From NCBI RefSeq assembly GCF_018130545.1, contig NZ_JAFCKF010000005.1:620001-684000 (forward strand): a stretch of 64,000 bases of DNA. Direction: 5' to 3'. Of the stretch, positions 24,604 through 35,471 are shown piece by piece (the first letter of the stretch is position 1; the number at the start of each line of letters is the position of its first letter). Under the pieces are notes generated by a model. That model worked only from the letters and a program-made list of their open reading frames with translations. It was not told the DNA's origin and made no database searches. The translations under genes and the position numbers were made by a program. This stretch comes from Bradyrhizobium tropiciagri (GTDB lineage Bacteria; Pseudomonadota; Alphaproteobacteria; Rhizobiales; Xanthobacteraceae).

Positions 24604-25034
24604 TACGCGGCGGAGGCCAGCGCCTCGCGCGCATCATTGCGGATGCGGTCGACCATCGAACGCAGGCCGTTGGAGCGCTGCGGCGTCAGATGGTCGCGGA
24701 AGCCGAATTCGTCGAACAGCGCGAGCGCATCGGTATCGAGGATCTGCTTCGGCGTGTGCCCGGAAAACAGCGTCAGCACGATCGCGACCAGGCCGCGCAC
24801 GATGTGCGCGTCGCTGTCGCCGAGATAGATCAGGCGCGGTTCTCCATTGCCGTCGCGCTCGAGGCGCTTCGACAGCCACACCTGGCTGACACAGCCCTGC
24901 ACCTTGTTCTCGGCCGAGTGCTCCGCCTCCGACAACGGCTCCAGCGTGCGGCCGAGCTCGATGACATAGCGGTAGCGGTCGTCCCACTCGTCCAGCAGTG
25001 CAAAATTGTCCCTGATTTCGTCGATCTTCGTCAT
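24603..25034 (-). CDS. sufE: SufE family sulfur-acceptor protein
   Basis: A 143-residue SufE-type protein that accepts persulfide sulfur from the cysteine desulfurase SufS and stimulates it during Fe-S cluster assembly. The active Cys is in KVQGCVSQVWL (about residue 47), inside the usual WDDRYRYVIELGRTLEPLSE...ENKVQGC context. The domain ends with FGFRDHLTPQRSNGLRSMVD. ATG 25034 (MTKIDEIRDNF) matches family starts; an in-frame start upstream adds eight unconserved residues. It is isolated here, with no suf operon in the window, and is flanked by inverted copies of a dispersed repeat. Confidence 0.93.
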   Translation of the reverse strand: MTKIDEIRDNFALLDEWDDRYRYVIELGRTLEPLSEAEHSAENKVQGCVSQVWLSKRLERDGNGEPRLIYLGDSDAHIVRGLVAIVLTLFSGHTPKQILDTDALALFDEFGFRDHLTPQRSNGLRSMVDRIRNDAREALASAA

Positions 25035-25084
25035 TCGTGGCCCGCGTCCTATTCTCAAGGCTTATATAGGAAGGAGCCCTGCGA

Positions 25085-25195
25085 AAGCGACGAAAATGGA
25101 ACCGGTTCCCGGTTGTTTTGACGGGTTTTTCTTCACGCGAAGCGGGTCCCATTCCCGCGTCAAGTGCGGGACAGGCGTCGCTCGAAAACGTGCTG
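25085..25195. repeat. Dispersed repeat unit, copy 2, inverted
   Basis: Inverted relative to 24511-24603: ttttcttcacgcgaagcgg (about 25126-25144) and cgtcgctcgaaaacgtgct (about 25177-25195) are complements of the two conserved blocks. Between them sits a small dyad around cccgcgtcaagtgcggg (25154-25170). The left part includes an aaccggttcccggtt run (25100-25115). Confidence 0.6.
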
Positions 25196-25203
25196 GCTTA
25201 CCC

Positions 25204-25587
25204 TCACGGTGTCGGCGGCAGGCGGAATTCGATGCTCTGATCGTCCGCGGTCAGCGTGTCGCGGGGGGCAGCCAAGGCGAGATCGGTATCGTCCGTACCG
25301 ATCGAGCCGGTGTGGTCCGGCGGCTTCTTGTCGGTGATGATCTGGTAGAGCTTGCGGGCGCCATCGGTCGCGCGCTGGCCGATCGCGGTCGCGGCCTGGC
25401 CGCCGACTTCGCAGGCGGACGGCTGACGCTTGCAGAACTGACCCATGTCGTTGATCGTCGCGGTCGCGGCCGACACCGCGTCCGAGGCGCTGATCTGCGG
25501 CGTCTTGTCCGCTTCAGGGGCTTTGTCTCTCGGCAGCAGCACGAGCACGAGCCCGAGCCAGAATGCCAAACGCAACAGGAAGAACAT
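25204..25587 (-). CDS. DUF5330 family small membrane-associated protein
   Basis: A 127-residue protein recognised as DUF5330. It begins with one hydrophobic helix (MFFLLRLAFWLGLVLVLLP), either a membrane anchor or an uncleaved signal. A periplasmic domain follows with ASDAVSAATATINDMGQFCKRQPSACEVGG, whose Cys pair (about residues 52 and 59) may form a disulfide, and a low-complexity tail. Function unknown; widespread in Rhizobiales by recognition. It lies just left of the long leader of the sensor kinase gene, divergently oriented. Confidence 0.85.
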   Translation of the reverse strand: MFFLLRLAFWLGLVLVLLPRDKAPEADKTPQISASDAVSAATATINDMGQFCKRQPSACEVGGQAATAIGQRATDGARKLYQIITDKKPPDHTGSIGTDDTDLALAAPRDTLTADDQSIEFRLPPTP

Positions 25588-26021
25588 GGCGCGATCCCGG
25601 TCGTCTGTCTTGTCTTTTGCTTCTTGCGCGGTGGAGGCCGCGATTGGCCTTGAGGGTTAGCATCGGTCGATAAACCGGAAGTATCTGCATTGAAGTAAAT
25701 CCGCCCAAAAATCGCGGAAAACTTGCCCGAATTGATTCGCCGTAAATTTTCGATTGATGGCGGCTTTGCGGGGGCGGATGCGCGGAATCCGCCGCGTCCA
25801 CCATTCCGAAACCATAGATCGTCGCATCCGGAAACCAGCCGTTCACCATCCCCGACAAATGAGTGGTGAATGGCAGCGTCGAAGCCTCCCAATGCACGGT
25901 GTTTGGCAGCAGGCGGCCCCGCCTTAGCGTTCGCTTAAGTTCGCTCTGACACGTTGACCTGCAATCACGAAGGAGGCGTTCCGGCGCGTCTAACTGACGA
26001 TTGAGCCGAAGCGCGAGTGCT
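25588..26021. other. Intergenic region between divergent genes
   Basis: About 434 bp between the DUF5330 gene and the sensor kinase. No gene supported. It contains AAGGAGG (25971-25977), an excellent ribosome-site sequence but with no suitable start within range, and a TTGACC hexamer (25955-25960) that could be a -35 box. The kinase start is therefore uncertain. Confidence 0.4.
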
Positions 26022-27825
<1,804 letters not shown>

Positions 27826-27833
<8 letters not shown>

Positions 27834-28590
27834 ACAGACTTTGGATGACGACGAAACGCCGCGCCGTCGCCGTGGCGCCAAGGCAGTGGCCATCACGGCC
27901 GAGGAAGAACGTGGCCTCGTGCTGCGTTTGCTGCTGCACAGTCCGAAGGACCTGATCGCCGGCGTGCTGGCGCTGTCTGCCATCGTTGCAATCCTGATCA
28001 ATGCGCTGTTCCTGCAGGCCGGCCGGCATCCGTCGCCGATGTTCGGCGGCTCAGTGGTGACGCTGCCACCGCCACCTCCGGCAGTCGCGGCCGCCAGCCC
28101 GATCCCGCGCCCGCGTCCGGCCGAGGCCGCCGCGCGCTCTGCCGAGCCAGCGGCGGTGGAGACGACCAAGACGGTCGACGTGAAGCCGGTGGAGACCAGG
28201 CCCGCCGAGACCAGGTCCGTCGAAGCCAAACCGGAACCCAAGCCGGTTGAAGCCAAGCCGGTCGACCCGATAGCCAATCTGGTGGCGAAGTCGACTGCAA
28301 CGCCGCCGGCCGCTGCTCCGGCCCCGGCCGCCGCGCCCTCCAGTGTCATTCGTCCGCCGGCGCCGATCCCGACCGCGCATCTGAGCCCGGCAGGCAAGCG
28401 CATCGCCGCGGTCCAGCGTACGCTGACGGAATATGGCTACGGTCAGCTCAAGCCGACCGGCACGATCGGCGCCGATACCCAGCACGCGATCGCAAAGTTC
28501 GAGCGCGCGCGCAAACTGCCGGTGACGGGGCAGATGTCCGATCGCCTCGTGCGCGAACTCAGCACGATGATCGGGCACTCGATCGAGTAG
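27826..28590 (+). CDS. Membrane-anchored peptidoglycan-binding domain protein
   Basis: A 254-residue protein starting at GTG 27826, which overlaps the kinase end by 8 bp. A basic cytoplasmic N-terminus (DDETPRRRRGAKAV) precedes one TM helix (about 43-65, LIAGVLALSAIVAILINALF). A long Pro/Ala/Val/Lys-rich periplasmic linker with repeated VEAKPEPKPVEAKPV-type units follows, and then a C-terminal PG_binding_1 domain (about 180-250) with IAAVQRTLTEYGYGQLKPTG and IGADTQHAIAKFERARKLPV. It likely spans the periplasm and touches the cell wall. Coupling to the sensor kinase suggests a shared role in envelope or cell-cycle signalling, an inference from overlap only. Confidence 0.85.
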
Positions 28591-28653
28591 GCTTTCTTGC
28601 TCTGGCCGAGCTTTGCCCGGCCTAGCACGACCTTCGTTGGTGCGTTGACGTCC

Positions 28654-30297
28654 TCAGACAGCTTCGCCCAGCAATACTTCCCTGACCTCGTCGGAGAACA
28701 GTTTCCTGCGGCCGGCCAGCAGCACCCATTCCGGATCGTCGCGATCCGGAGTGGCGCGTGGCATGCCGTGATCGAGCAGCGCCTGCGCGCAGCCTACCCA
28801 ATCGCCGCCTTCGACCGGTTCGTTGCAGGAGGCCCATGACAGGCTTCCGGAGGCGTTGTCGCCAAAACCGTGCTGCTCGGTCCAGTCAGCGCCGTGCGCG
28901 AGCAGGAAGCGTGTCAGTCCGGCATTGCCGCGGAACACCGCATGATTGAGCGCCGACGCGTCCCAATCGCCACCGCGTACGGTGATGGGCCAGCCGAGCC
29001 TGACCATCAGCCGCACCGCATCGTCGCCGCCTGAAGCGGCGAGCTCGGGAAGCAACCGCAACTGTTGCGCTGAGAGCGAGCCCGGAAGATCGGGCCGCAA
29101 GGCCTGGATCCGACGTGCCTCGCGCTCGTTGCCGCTGCTGCATGCCGCGACGAACCGCTCGTCATCGCCAAGTGCCTCGGCGCCGTTCCGCTCTCGCAGC
29201 AGTTCGGCAACCTCGGTCAGTCCGAACTGCAAAGCGTAGCGGTAGGCGCTGAGACCGCCTGATGTCGTGATGTTCGGATCTGCGCCGGCGTCGAGCAAGG
29301 TCGCGATGCACGTCCGCGACCGCCGTCGCCGGATCGCCCACATCAGCGGCGATCCGCAATCCGTCAGCGGCGCATTGCCGGCGGGCTCGTTTGGATTGCC
29401 GCCGTGCCGCAGCAGCAATTCGAGTGCGGCCACGTTCTCGTCATCGAGCACCTTGTACATCGCATTGGTGCCGGCGATCCGCGCGCCATGCTCGAGCAGC
29501 AGGCCTGTCGTCACCGAGCCTTCGAGTGAATGGTACAGCGATTCATTGTCGTTCGGATTGGCGCCCGCTTCGAGCAACAGTTTTGTCAGTGTGAGATCGT
29601 GGTTGCGCCCGGCTGCGCCATACAGCGCCGACAGCGGATTGCTGTCGTCGGGCGCGTCGAGCGTTCCAGGCGGCCAGCGGCTGCCGATACGCTGGTCGGG
29701 ATCGGCGCCGGACTGCAGCAGCAGGCGCGCGCAGCGATGCAGCTGCGGTTGATACTCCGGAATCTGCAACAGGCTGGAATGCGTGACCGCGACCAGCGGC
29801 GGCAGCTTGAGGAGACCGCCGGGACGGTTGACCCATGCCGGATCGTTGGCAGCGGTACGCCGTATCGCCTCCTCGTCGCCAACGGCGCAGGCGTGATAGG
29901 GATCATCGGCTACGAGGCCGGGATCCTCGGTGAGCATCCGCACCGCAACGCGCGGATGCGCGCGATCACTGGTGCCGCTGACATCAGCGGCATAGACCAG
30001 TTGCAGCCATCGCCGCACGCGATCGTCCCGGCTTCTGCCGTGCGGCAATTGGGCCTCGACATAACGGCGCAGGTCCGGCCATGACACGAAGCCGAGATCG
30101 CGCGCCACGCAGGACTGCGCGTCGTGCAGCCGCAGATCGAGTGCTGCAATTTGCGCGTCGCTGAGCCCGGCCGCGGCCGGAAGCGCCTCCCGGAAACGCG
30201 CGTAAGCCTCCGGCGCCTGCCGCCGGTAAAGGCGGATGAGCTCCTTGGCCTGCTTCTTCAGATGTTCGAGATTCAATCGCGCGGGCGATCGGTTCAT
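28654..30297 (-). CDS. Ankyrin-repeat protein
   Basis: A 547-residue cytoplasmic protein, no signal peptide. The N-terminal 90 residues have a conserved helical opening (LNLEHLKKQAKELIRLYRRQ) and DAQSCVARDLGFVSWPDLRR, which I have seen ahead of ankyrin repeats in other bacterial proteins. From about 140 onward, ankyrin units recur: LLLQSGADPDQRIG, LTKLLLEAGANPNDNES, LELLLRHGGNPNEPAG, IATLLDAGADPNITTSGGLS and LTRFLLAHGADW. Such proteins bind other proteins; no partner or toxin domain is visible. It converges on the peptidoglycan-binding gene with a 63-bp gap. Confidence 0.9.
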   Translation of the reverse strand: MNRSPARLNLEHLKKQAKELIRLYRRQAPEAYARFREALPAAAGLSDAQIAALDLRLHDAQSCVARDLGFVSWPDLRRYVEAQLPHGRSRDDRVRRWLQLVYAADVSGTSDRAHPRVAVRMLTEDPGLVADDPYHACAVGDEEAIRRTAANDPAWVNRPGGLLKLPPLVAVTHSSLLQIPEYQPQLHRCARLLLQSGADPDQRIGSRWPPGTLDAPDDSNPLSALYGAAGRNHDLTLTKLLLEAGANPNDNESLYHSLEGSVTTGLLLEHGARIAGTNAMYKVLDDENVAALELLLRHGGNPNEPAGNAPLTDCGSPLMWAIRRRRSRTCIATLLDAGADPNITTSGGLSAYRYALQFGLTEVAELLRERNGAEALGDDERFVAACSSGNEREARRIQALRPDLPGSLSAQQLRLLPELAASGGDDAVRLMVRLGWPITVRGGDWDASALNHAVFRGNAGLTRFLLAHGADWTEQHGFGDNASGSLSWASCNEPVEGGDWVGCAQALLDHGMPRATPDRDDPEWVLLAGRRKLFSDEVREVLLGEAV

Positions 30298-30523
30298 GGC
30301 AACCTCCGTGCATCAATCGCCGATGGTCCACAAAACCGGCTGCACAAAGGCTTGGTTGGCCGCGTATTCGGTGCAAGTGGGTTCAACCCTTCCCGTGGAC
30401 CCGGGCGCGGCTTGCACCGCAGCGGCAAGGATATGGGTGGCACTGCTGTCGGTCAACCCGCCGCTGCGTGACGACATCTGTGACAATTGGACGTGGCCGC
30501 GCTGCTGGCCTATAGGTCGGCGC

Positions 30524-30868
30524 ATGCGATTGAAAACCAGCATTTGGGTCGCGGCGTATCTGCGCCGCTGCCAGACCGAGGGCGTGTTCGGCGCAGTCCG
30601 CAAGAAGGGCGCCGAAGAGGCCGGCGCCGTGTTCGTCAAGGTGGCGCTGATGGACGGCAATGCGATGCTGTATGCGCCGGCGCCGCAGACGGTCTATGAC
30701 GACAGTCGTCCCGCGGAGCGGCTGTTCGTGCCGACCGCACAGCAGCCGGTGTCCGAGCCGTCAATCGAAGAGCGGTTGACCAAGGAGCTCCGCTTCGATC
30801 CCGATGCCTGGATCGTCGAGACCGAAGACCGCGCCGGGCGGCACTTCCTGGATCTGGCGAAGGGCTAG
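30524..30868 (+). CDS. DUF1491 family protein
   Basis: A 114-residue cytoplasmic protein with the DUF1491 pattern. It opens RLKTSIWVAAYLRRCQTEGV, continues AVRKKGAEEAGAVFVKVALM and LYAPAPQTVYDD, and ends in RFDPDAWIVETEDRAGRHFL. The family is alphaproteobacterial and uncharacterised. ATG 30524 (MRLKTSIW) is chosen over far-upstream in-frame starts that would add unlike sequence; AGG at 30514-30516 gives a weak ribosome site. Divergent from the ankyrin gene. Confidence 0.88.
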   Translation: MRLKTSIWVAAYLRRCQTEGVFGAVRKKGAEEAGAVFVKVALMDGNAMLYAPAPQTVYDDSRPAERLFVPTAQQPVSEPSIEERLTKELRFDPDAWIVETEDRAGRHFLDLAKG

Positions 30869-31124
30869 GCTCAATCTCGGCTGCTTGGGAAGCAGCCGCA
30901 TTTGATCTCCGCTTGCCCCGCAACGGCGGCGCAACTGCCGACATCGCGCGACGTGGCCAAACGAAGCTGCGGTCGATCGGAGTGGTGCGCCTATGCACAG
31001 CCGTTGTCGAGCAAAGCGTAGTCCCGTTCGACAGTCCGCGACCCTAGGTACCTGGCCAAGGGTCGAGCCGTTGAGCGCATCCGCGCACTCTGGTCGCCTG
31101 TCTCTCGCGCCCCGGAAACATCCC

Positions 31125-32231
31125 ATGTCCAGTCTAGACGTCCTGTTCAGATCCTACCGCCTGAACGCCCTCAACCTGCCGAACCGCGTCGTGATGGCTC
31201 CGATGACGCGGTCCATGTCTCCGGGCGGCGTACCCACCGCCGAGGTCGCCAGCTATTATCGCCGCCGCGCAGAGAACGGCGTCGGTCTCATCATCACGGA
31301 GGGAACAGGGGTCGGTCGTCCGGCCGCACTCAACGAGCCCGATATGCCCCGCTTCCACGGTGAGACGGCGCTCGCTGGATGGAAGAAAGTGGTGGACGAG
31401 GTTCACGCGGCAGGTGGGCGCATCGCGCCGCAGCTGGTCCATGTCGGGCATAAGCTGTCGAACGCAGCGCCGGACTGGACACCCACGGCGCCTTATGAAA
31501 GTCCCTCGGGGCTTTCAGTGACAGGTGAGCGCGTCAATCAACCGATGAGCGAGGCCGACGTGGCCGACATCATCGATGCCTTCGCGAAGGCAGCGATGGA
31601 TGCCGAGCGACTTGGCTTCGACGGGATAGAGCTGATGGCGGCGCACGGCTATCTCATCAATCAGTTCTTCTACGACCATCTCAACTTGCGCGACGACGAA
31701 TACGGCGGCTCGACGCTCGTCGAGCGTTCTCGCTTCGTGGTCGAGATTCTGAACGCAATCCGGTCGGTGGTGAGCTCGGGCTTCCCGGTGATTCTCCGCC
31801 TCTCACAATGGAAGCCGAAAGACTTCAGTGCACGGCTGGCCGCGACGCCGAAGGCGCTGGAACAGTGGCTTTCCGTCCTTGTCGACGCTGGTGCGGATGC
31901 CCTCCACCTCTCGCAACCCAAGTTCTGGCAGCCCGCTTTCCCTGAGATCGATCGGGAGCTGAACCTTGCCGGCTGGGCGAAGAAGCTCACGGGAGTCACC
32001 GCGATAACCGTTGGCGCCGTCGGTCTGTCTGGTGACGTCTACGCATCTCTTGCGGGCGAGAGCGCCCAATCCACGTCGCTCGATGGGCTGCTCACGCGGC
32101 TGGAACGCGGCGAGTTCGATCTGGTCGCGGTCGGACGCGCGTTGCTGCAGGATGCCGCCTGGCTTGAGAAAGTGCGGCAAGGTCGCGAGACCGCCGAGTT
32201 CACGCCGGCTGCGTTCGCCACCCTGAGTTAA
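31125..32231 (+). CDS. Old Yellow Enzyme family NADH:flavin oxidoreductase (alkene reductase)
   Basis: A 368-residue FMN-dependent TIM barrel. The N-terminus RLNALNLPNRVVMAPMTRSM, FMN-site QLVHVGHKLSN, active-region MAAHGYLINQFFYDHLNLRD and DEYGGS, and the closing GEFDLVAVGRALLQDAAWLE are typical of the class that reduces alpha,beta-unsaturated carbonyls, such as N-ethylmaleimide reductase and relatives. Here the substrate-pairing position reads HGYLIN in place of the HSAHGYL seen in many members. Physiological substrate unknown. Start ATG 31125 (MSSLDVLFRSY). Monocistronic. Confidence 0.9.
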   Translation: MSSLDVLFRSYRLNALNLPNRVVMAPMTRSMSPGGVPTAEVASYYRRRAENGVGLIITEGTGVGRPAALNEPDMPRFHGETALAGWKKVVDEVHAAGGRIAPQLVHVGHKLSNAAPDWTPTAPYESPSGLSVTGERVNQPMSEADVADIIDAFAKAAMDAERLGFDGIELMAAHGYLINQFFYDHLNLRDDEYGGSTLVERSRFVVEILNAIRSVVSSGFPVILRLSQWKPKDFSARLAATPKALEQWLSVLVDAGADALHLSQPKFWQPAFPEIDRELNLAGWAKKLTGVTAITVGAVGLSGDVYASLAGESAQSTSLDGLLTRLERGEFDLVAVGRALLQDAAWLEKVRQGRETAEFTPAAFATLS

Positions 32232-32317
32232 CCAGCGGGGGCGGGGCGCCGCGACAAGCTTGCCGCGCCGACAAGTCCGCGCATGCCCCGAACAAAGCTA
32301 AACGCGATGGTCGCGCC

Positions 32318-33289
32318 TTAGCTGCCGGATTTCTGGTTGCGGATGGCGGGCGCGCTGCCGGGCTGCACCGCGGGGCGCGTCTGCGATGGCGTCGCACGCA
32401 CGCGATGGCGTTCGTCGTCATAGAGCGACGAGCGATACTTGTTGCGCGCCACCGCCATGGTCGAGCCGCGCCACGCCGCCAGCATGACCAGCGCCGAGCG
32501 CTCGCTGAGGCGATCGTAGAGCCGCGACAGCCGGTAGACATAGTTGACCGACGAGCCGGCTTGCGGATTGAGGAACATCAGGATCCGCTGGAACGCGGCG
32601 CTCGACACCTCAAGCGCCCGCATCGCGCAGGCAAGCGGCTCGCCGCCGGGATCGTTGACGACCTCTGCGGCGATCCGCGACGGCAGGATCAATGCCTCGC
32701 CGAGCTCGCGCGTGAAGTTGTCGACGTCCTCGGCAAACGCCGCCATCTCGAGGATATGGATCGCGCGCGCGGCGCGGGCGGCCGGAATCCGCGCCGCGGC
32801 CTTCAGCGGCGTCTCCTGCAGATTGTGCAGGATCTGCGCGCGCTCCTTGGCGTTGGCGGCAAAGAACATGTCGGAGATTTCGGCGGCATCGTTCGGCCGC
32901 ATCGCAAGGCTCGCGGCCATCCGCAGTTCGGCCTCGGTCGGGATCCTGGCCGGCAGTGCGGATGGTGCAGGTGTGGCAATCGGCGCGGCTGCCGGTACCG
33001 GCTGGCCAGGTTCGGCGCGGCGCAGGCCGAGCTTGTCCATGATCCTGGCGGGCGTGGCCGGATAGATCGCAAGCCGCGCGCGGACCGCGGCGCGGGTGGC
33101 GTCGTCGACCTCGTCGATCAGGCGCGACGTCAGTTCGACGAACTGGCGCTCCTCATCGGCGGAATGCGCGCTCGCCTGCACATAGAGGTCAGTCAGGACG
33201 CGCAGCAGGGTCGGGCGGATATCGACGCCCTCGCGGCGGGAGAGCGTCATCAGCCCATCGAAACCAGGAAATAACGGAGCTGCGCTCAT
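32318..33289 (-). CDS. DUF2336 family protein
   Basis: A 323-residue cytoplasmic helical protein of DUF2336, an alphaproteobacterial family of unknown function. Typical segments are the start PLFPGFDGLMTLSRREGVDI, LLRVLTDLYVQASAHSADEE, VELTSRLIDEVDDATRAAVR and, in the C-terminal half, AFAEDVDNFTRELGEALILP. The middle (about 110-130) is a Pro/Ala-rich linker. HEAT-like helical pairs are suggested by the spacing of leucines but not certain. Monocistronic. Confidence 0.85.
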   Translation of the reverse strand: MSAAPLFPGFDGLMTLSRREGVDIRPTLLRVLTDLYVQASAHSADEERQFVELTSRLIDEVDDATRAAVRARLAIYPATPARIMDKLGLRRAEPGQPVPAAAPIATPAPSALPARIPTEAELRMAASLAMRPNDAAEISDMFFAANAKERAQILHNLQETPLKAAARIPAARAARAIHILEMAAFAEDVDNFTRELGEALILPSRIAAEVVNDPGGEPLACAMRALEVSSAAFQRILMFLNPQAGSSVNYVYRLSRLYDRLSERSALVMLAAWRGSTMAVARNKYRSSLYDDERHRVRATPSQTRPAVQPGSAPAIRNQKSGS

Positions 33290-33545
33290 CTCGGGCGTAC
33301 GCGACTTGCCAGTAAGATTCGGTTTGAAAACCCTGTAACGGCGAGCCTACGCAGGCTGTTTTAAGACGCAGTTAAGGAAAACAAGCCGTGAAGCCAAACG
33401 CTCGAGTTTGCCCGTGTCTATTAAGGCACAGCGCCATATCCGTAACCGTCCGTATCGGCAGCTTAAGATGTCATTAACCATGCCCGTTCTTAACTCGGCG
33501 TGCGCGGGGCAAATCATGTCCGTGCGGGGCCAGAGAGAACGGAAC

Positions 33546-33740
33546 ATGGGCACCATCGTTGAGTTTCCGGCGGATGCGGCTGCACGGCGGCCGAGTGTTG
33601 TCGGTGCTGCCGGCGAAGGCATGGGGACCGTGCTGATCCTTCCCGTCGTCCGGATCGAGCGAACGACGGAGGAGACCGGCGGTGGTCGCGGGCCGGAGCA
33701 GGGCACTGCGCAGGGCCGCCGTCGCCGACGTCGCTCCTGA
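33546..33740 (+). CDS. Small basic conserved protein
   Basis: A 64-residue protein starting MGTIVEFPADAAARRPSVVG and ending in a strongly basic Arg-rich tail (QGRRRRRRS). Very short proteins opening MGTIVEFP are a recurring type in Bradyrhizobium by my recognition. A longer in-frame start exists upstream but ATG 33546 follows GAGAACGGAAC closely. No domain, no signal peptide; function unknown. It is 16 bp from the lipoprotein gene, possibly cotranscribed. Confidence 0.6.
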   Translation: MGTIVEFPADAAARRPSVVGAAGEGMGTVLILPVVRIERTTEETGGGRGPEQGTAQGRRRRRRS

Positions 33741-33756
33741 TCGCGGACATCGTGCA

Positions 33757-34524
33757 ATGCCGCAGCTCGTGCAGCGGACCGCCGCCTGGCGGTCACTTCC
33801 GGCGCTGATCCTGCTATTGGGGGGCTCGGCGCTCGCGGGCTGCAGCGGTGGCGATTTCGGCCGCACCCGGGCCGATTTCCGCAACGACGACATGCATCGC
33901 TGGATCGGCGCCGAGGCGACCGGAAGCGTCGGCAAGAACGCCTCGCAATTCCAGCTCACCGAGCACGAACGCCAGCTGCGCGATCTCGCTTATCAGTTCA
34001 TCGAGCCGCCGCTGTCGCGTCCGGCGTGGAAGAGCGTGTTCGGCGACTACCAGCCGCTGCCCGCACCATGGCGGCAGAACGTGGTGTTCGATCGCACGAT
34101 GTATGGGCGCAATCTGATCGACGAGCCGCATCGCTCGTTCGCCTCGCGCTATTCACTGCTGATCGACGAGGTGCGCGACGACATCACCCGCTTCGAGCCG
34201 TTCTTCGCCACCGCGGCCCAGGTGATCGAACTCGACCGCAAGCGCAGTGCCAGCCTCAAGATGATTGCCGACGTGTCGCCGAAGGAGCGGGCTGATGCGA
34301 TCGCGCGGATGGAAGAGAACACGCTGATCGTGCAGTGGGTCCAGCAGAGCCTGGAGCGGCGGATTGCGTCCTATCGCTGGGCGCTGGAGCGGTTGGTGAT
34401 TCAGGCGCCTGACGGCATGGCCGCCGATGCCGAACGCCAGATCAACGAGCTCGCCCGGCTCACCGCCAATTCGCCGCTGATCTCCGCGCCGGTCGCGGGC
34501 CATGCCGTGGTGACCAAGGGCTAG
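33757..34524 (+). CDS. Putative lipoprotein
   Basis: A 255-residue exported protein. Its signal peptide ends in a lipobox (LGGSALAGC, Cys29), so it should be lipid-anchored. The mature part is helical and polar, with QLTEHERQLRDLAYQFIEPP, a Trp/Pro-rich VFGDYQPLPAPWRQNVVFDR and a Ser/Arg-rich SFASRYSLLIDEVRDDITRF helix, then a long amphipathic helix ending in ERQINELARLT. It matches no enzyme family I know. Start ATG 33757; an in-frame GTG further upstream would only lengthen the leader. Its last codon overlaps the stop of the convergent LysR gene (34521-34524). Confidence 0.8.
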   Translation: MPQLVQRTAAWRSLPALILLLGGSALAGCSGGDFGRTRADFRNDDMHRWIGAEATGSVGKNASQFQLTEHERQLRDLAYQFIEPPLSRPAWKSVFGDYQPLPAPWRQNVVFDRTMYGRNLIDEPHRSFASRYSLLIDEVRDDITRFEPFFATAAQVIELDRKRSASLKMIADVSPKERADAIARMEENTLIVQWVQQSLERRIASYRWALERLVIQAPDGMAADAERQINELARLTANSPLISAPVAGHAVVTKG

Positions 34525-35381
34525 GCCCGCTTCATCTTCCTCGCTGTCGACTTGGCACGGCGGCTGCTTGGTTGCCGCGGCAGGCTGGCAATGAACGCCT
34601 TCAGCGCATCGGATGGCGGCTGCGCCGAGGGATAGGCGAGCCCGACCTGGCGTGTCACCTCGACATCGATCGCGCGCATCGCGACATCGGGATTGCCGCG
34701 CGCCACACCTTCGGGGACGATCGCGACGCCGACCCCGGCCGCAACCAGTGCCATCGCCCATTCCTCGGATTCCGCGATTGCCACCGGCTCGCGCGGCGGC
34801 GAGGTGCGCTTGAAGAACTCCTGCTGCTCGCAATGGCAGCGGTCGATCATCGGAACGCCGGCGAAGTCGGTGGTTCGCAGCATCTCCTTCAGCGTCAAAG
34901 GATGCGACGGCGGCAGTGCCGCAACATAGCGCTCGCTCCAGAGCGGGATGAAGTGTTCGCCGGCGCCGACCACGGTCTTGGCGACGATTCGCGCGTCCGC
35001 CTTGTCGTTGGCGCCGACCAGCCGGAGCGCGAGGTCGGCATTGCCGGTCAGCGGCTTCAGCAACGCGACCGTCCGCGCCTGATCGAGCGTTCGCAACAGG
35101 CCGAGCGTCAGCGCCTGCTTTGTTGCAGGTTTGCGAAACAGGTTTCGCGCCGCATCCGCCTCGTCGATGATCCTGCGGGCGATGCCGTGAAACTGTGCGG
35201 CCGACTCCGTCGGCGCCATGCCCTTCTTGTGCCGGATGAACAGCGTGGTGCCGAGCTCGGCCTCGAGATTGGTGATCGCCGCCGAGATCGACGGCTGCGA
35301 GATGAAGCAGCGCTTTGCCGCAGCGGTCAGGTTGCGCTCGCGGTAGACCGCGGCGAAGTAGCGGAGCTCGCGGATATCCAT
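34521..35381 (-). CDS. LysR family transcriptional regulator
   Basis: A 286-residue LTTR. The winged HTH occupies residues 1-60 (MDIRELRYFAAVYRERNLTA, AAKRCFISQPSISAAITNLE) and is followed by the linker helix and a periplasmic-binding-like effector domain (about 90-275). The end is basic. It is divergent from a metallo-beta-lactamase-fold hydrolase gene, with an intergenic dyad at 35391-35405 between, so it very likely controls that gene and itself. The effector is unknown; the target gene suggests a lactone or related ester. Confidence 0.94.
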   Translation of the reverse strand: MDIRELRYFAAVYRERNLTAAAKRCFISQPSISAAITNLEAELGTTLFIRHKKGMAPTESAAQFHGIARRIIDEADAARNLFRKPATKQALTLGLLRTLDQARTVALLKPLTGNADLALRLVGANDKADARIVAKTVVGAGEHFIPLWSERYVAALPPSHPLTLKEMLRTTDFAGVPMIDRCHCEQQEFFKRTSPPREPVAIAESEEWAMALVAAGVGVAIVPEGVARGNPDVAMRAIDVEVTRQVGLAYPSAQPPSDALKAFIASLPRQPSSRRAKSTARKMKRA

Positions 35382-35425
35382 AGGTGTATCCTATCATATA
35401 GATAGAAAGACAATATTTTACCTAT
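35380..35425. promoter_or_regulatory. Probable LysR operator in the divergent intergenic region
   Basis: The core is CTATC-ATATA-GATAG (35391-35405), a 5-bp inverted repeat with a 5-bp AT centre. A wider pair, ATAGGT (35380-35385) and ACCTAT (35420-35425), flanks it. It lies between the LysR gene and its divergent partner, where LTTR sites are expected. Confidence 0.5.
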
Positions 35426-35471
35426 GGAATAACGAATGGCAAGTCTGCCTCGGCTCCAGCGGAGGACGGTC

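Noticed and set aside
33343-33361. A small hairpin AGCCT-ACGC-AGGCT followed by GTTTT
   Set aside because: Five-base stem only and not behind any plus-strand gene; too weak to call a terminator.
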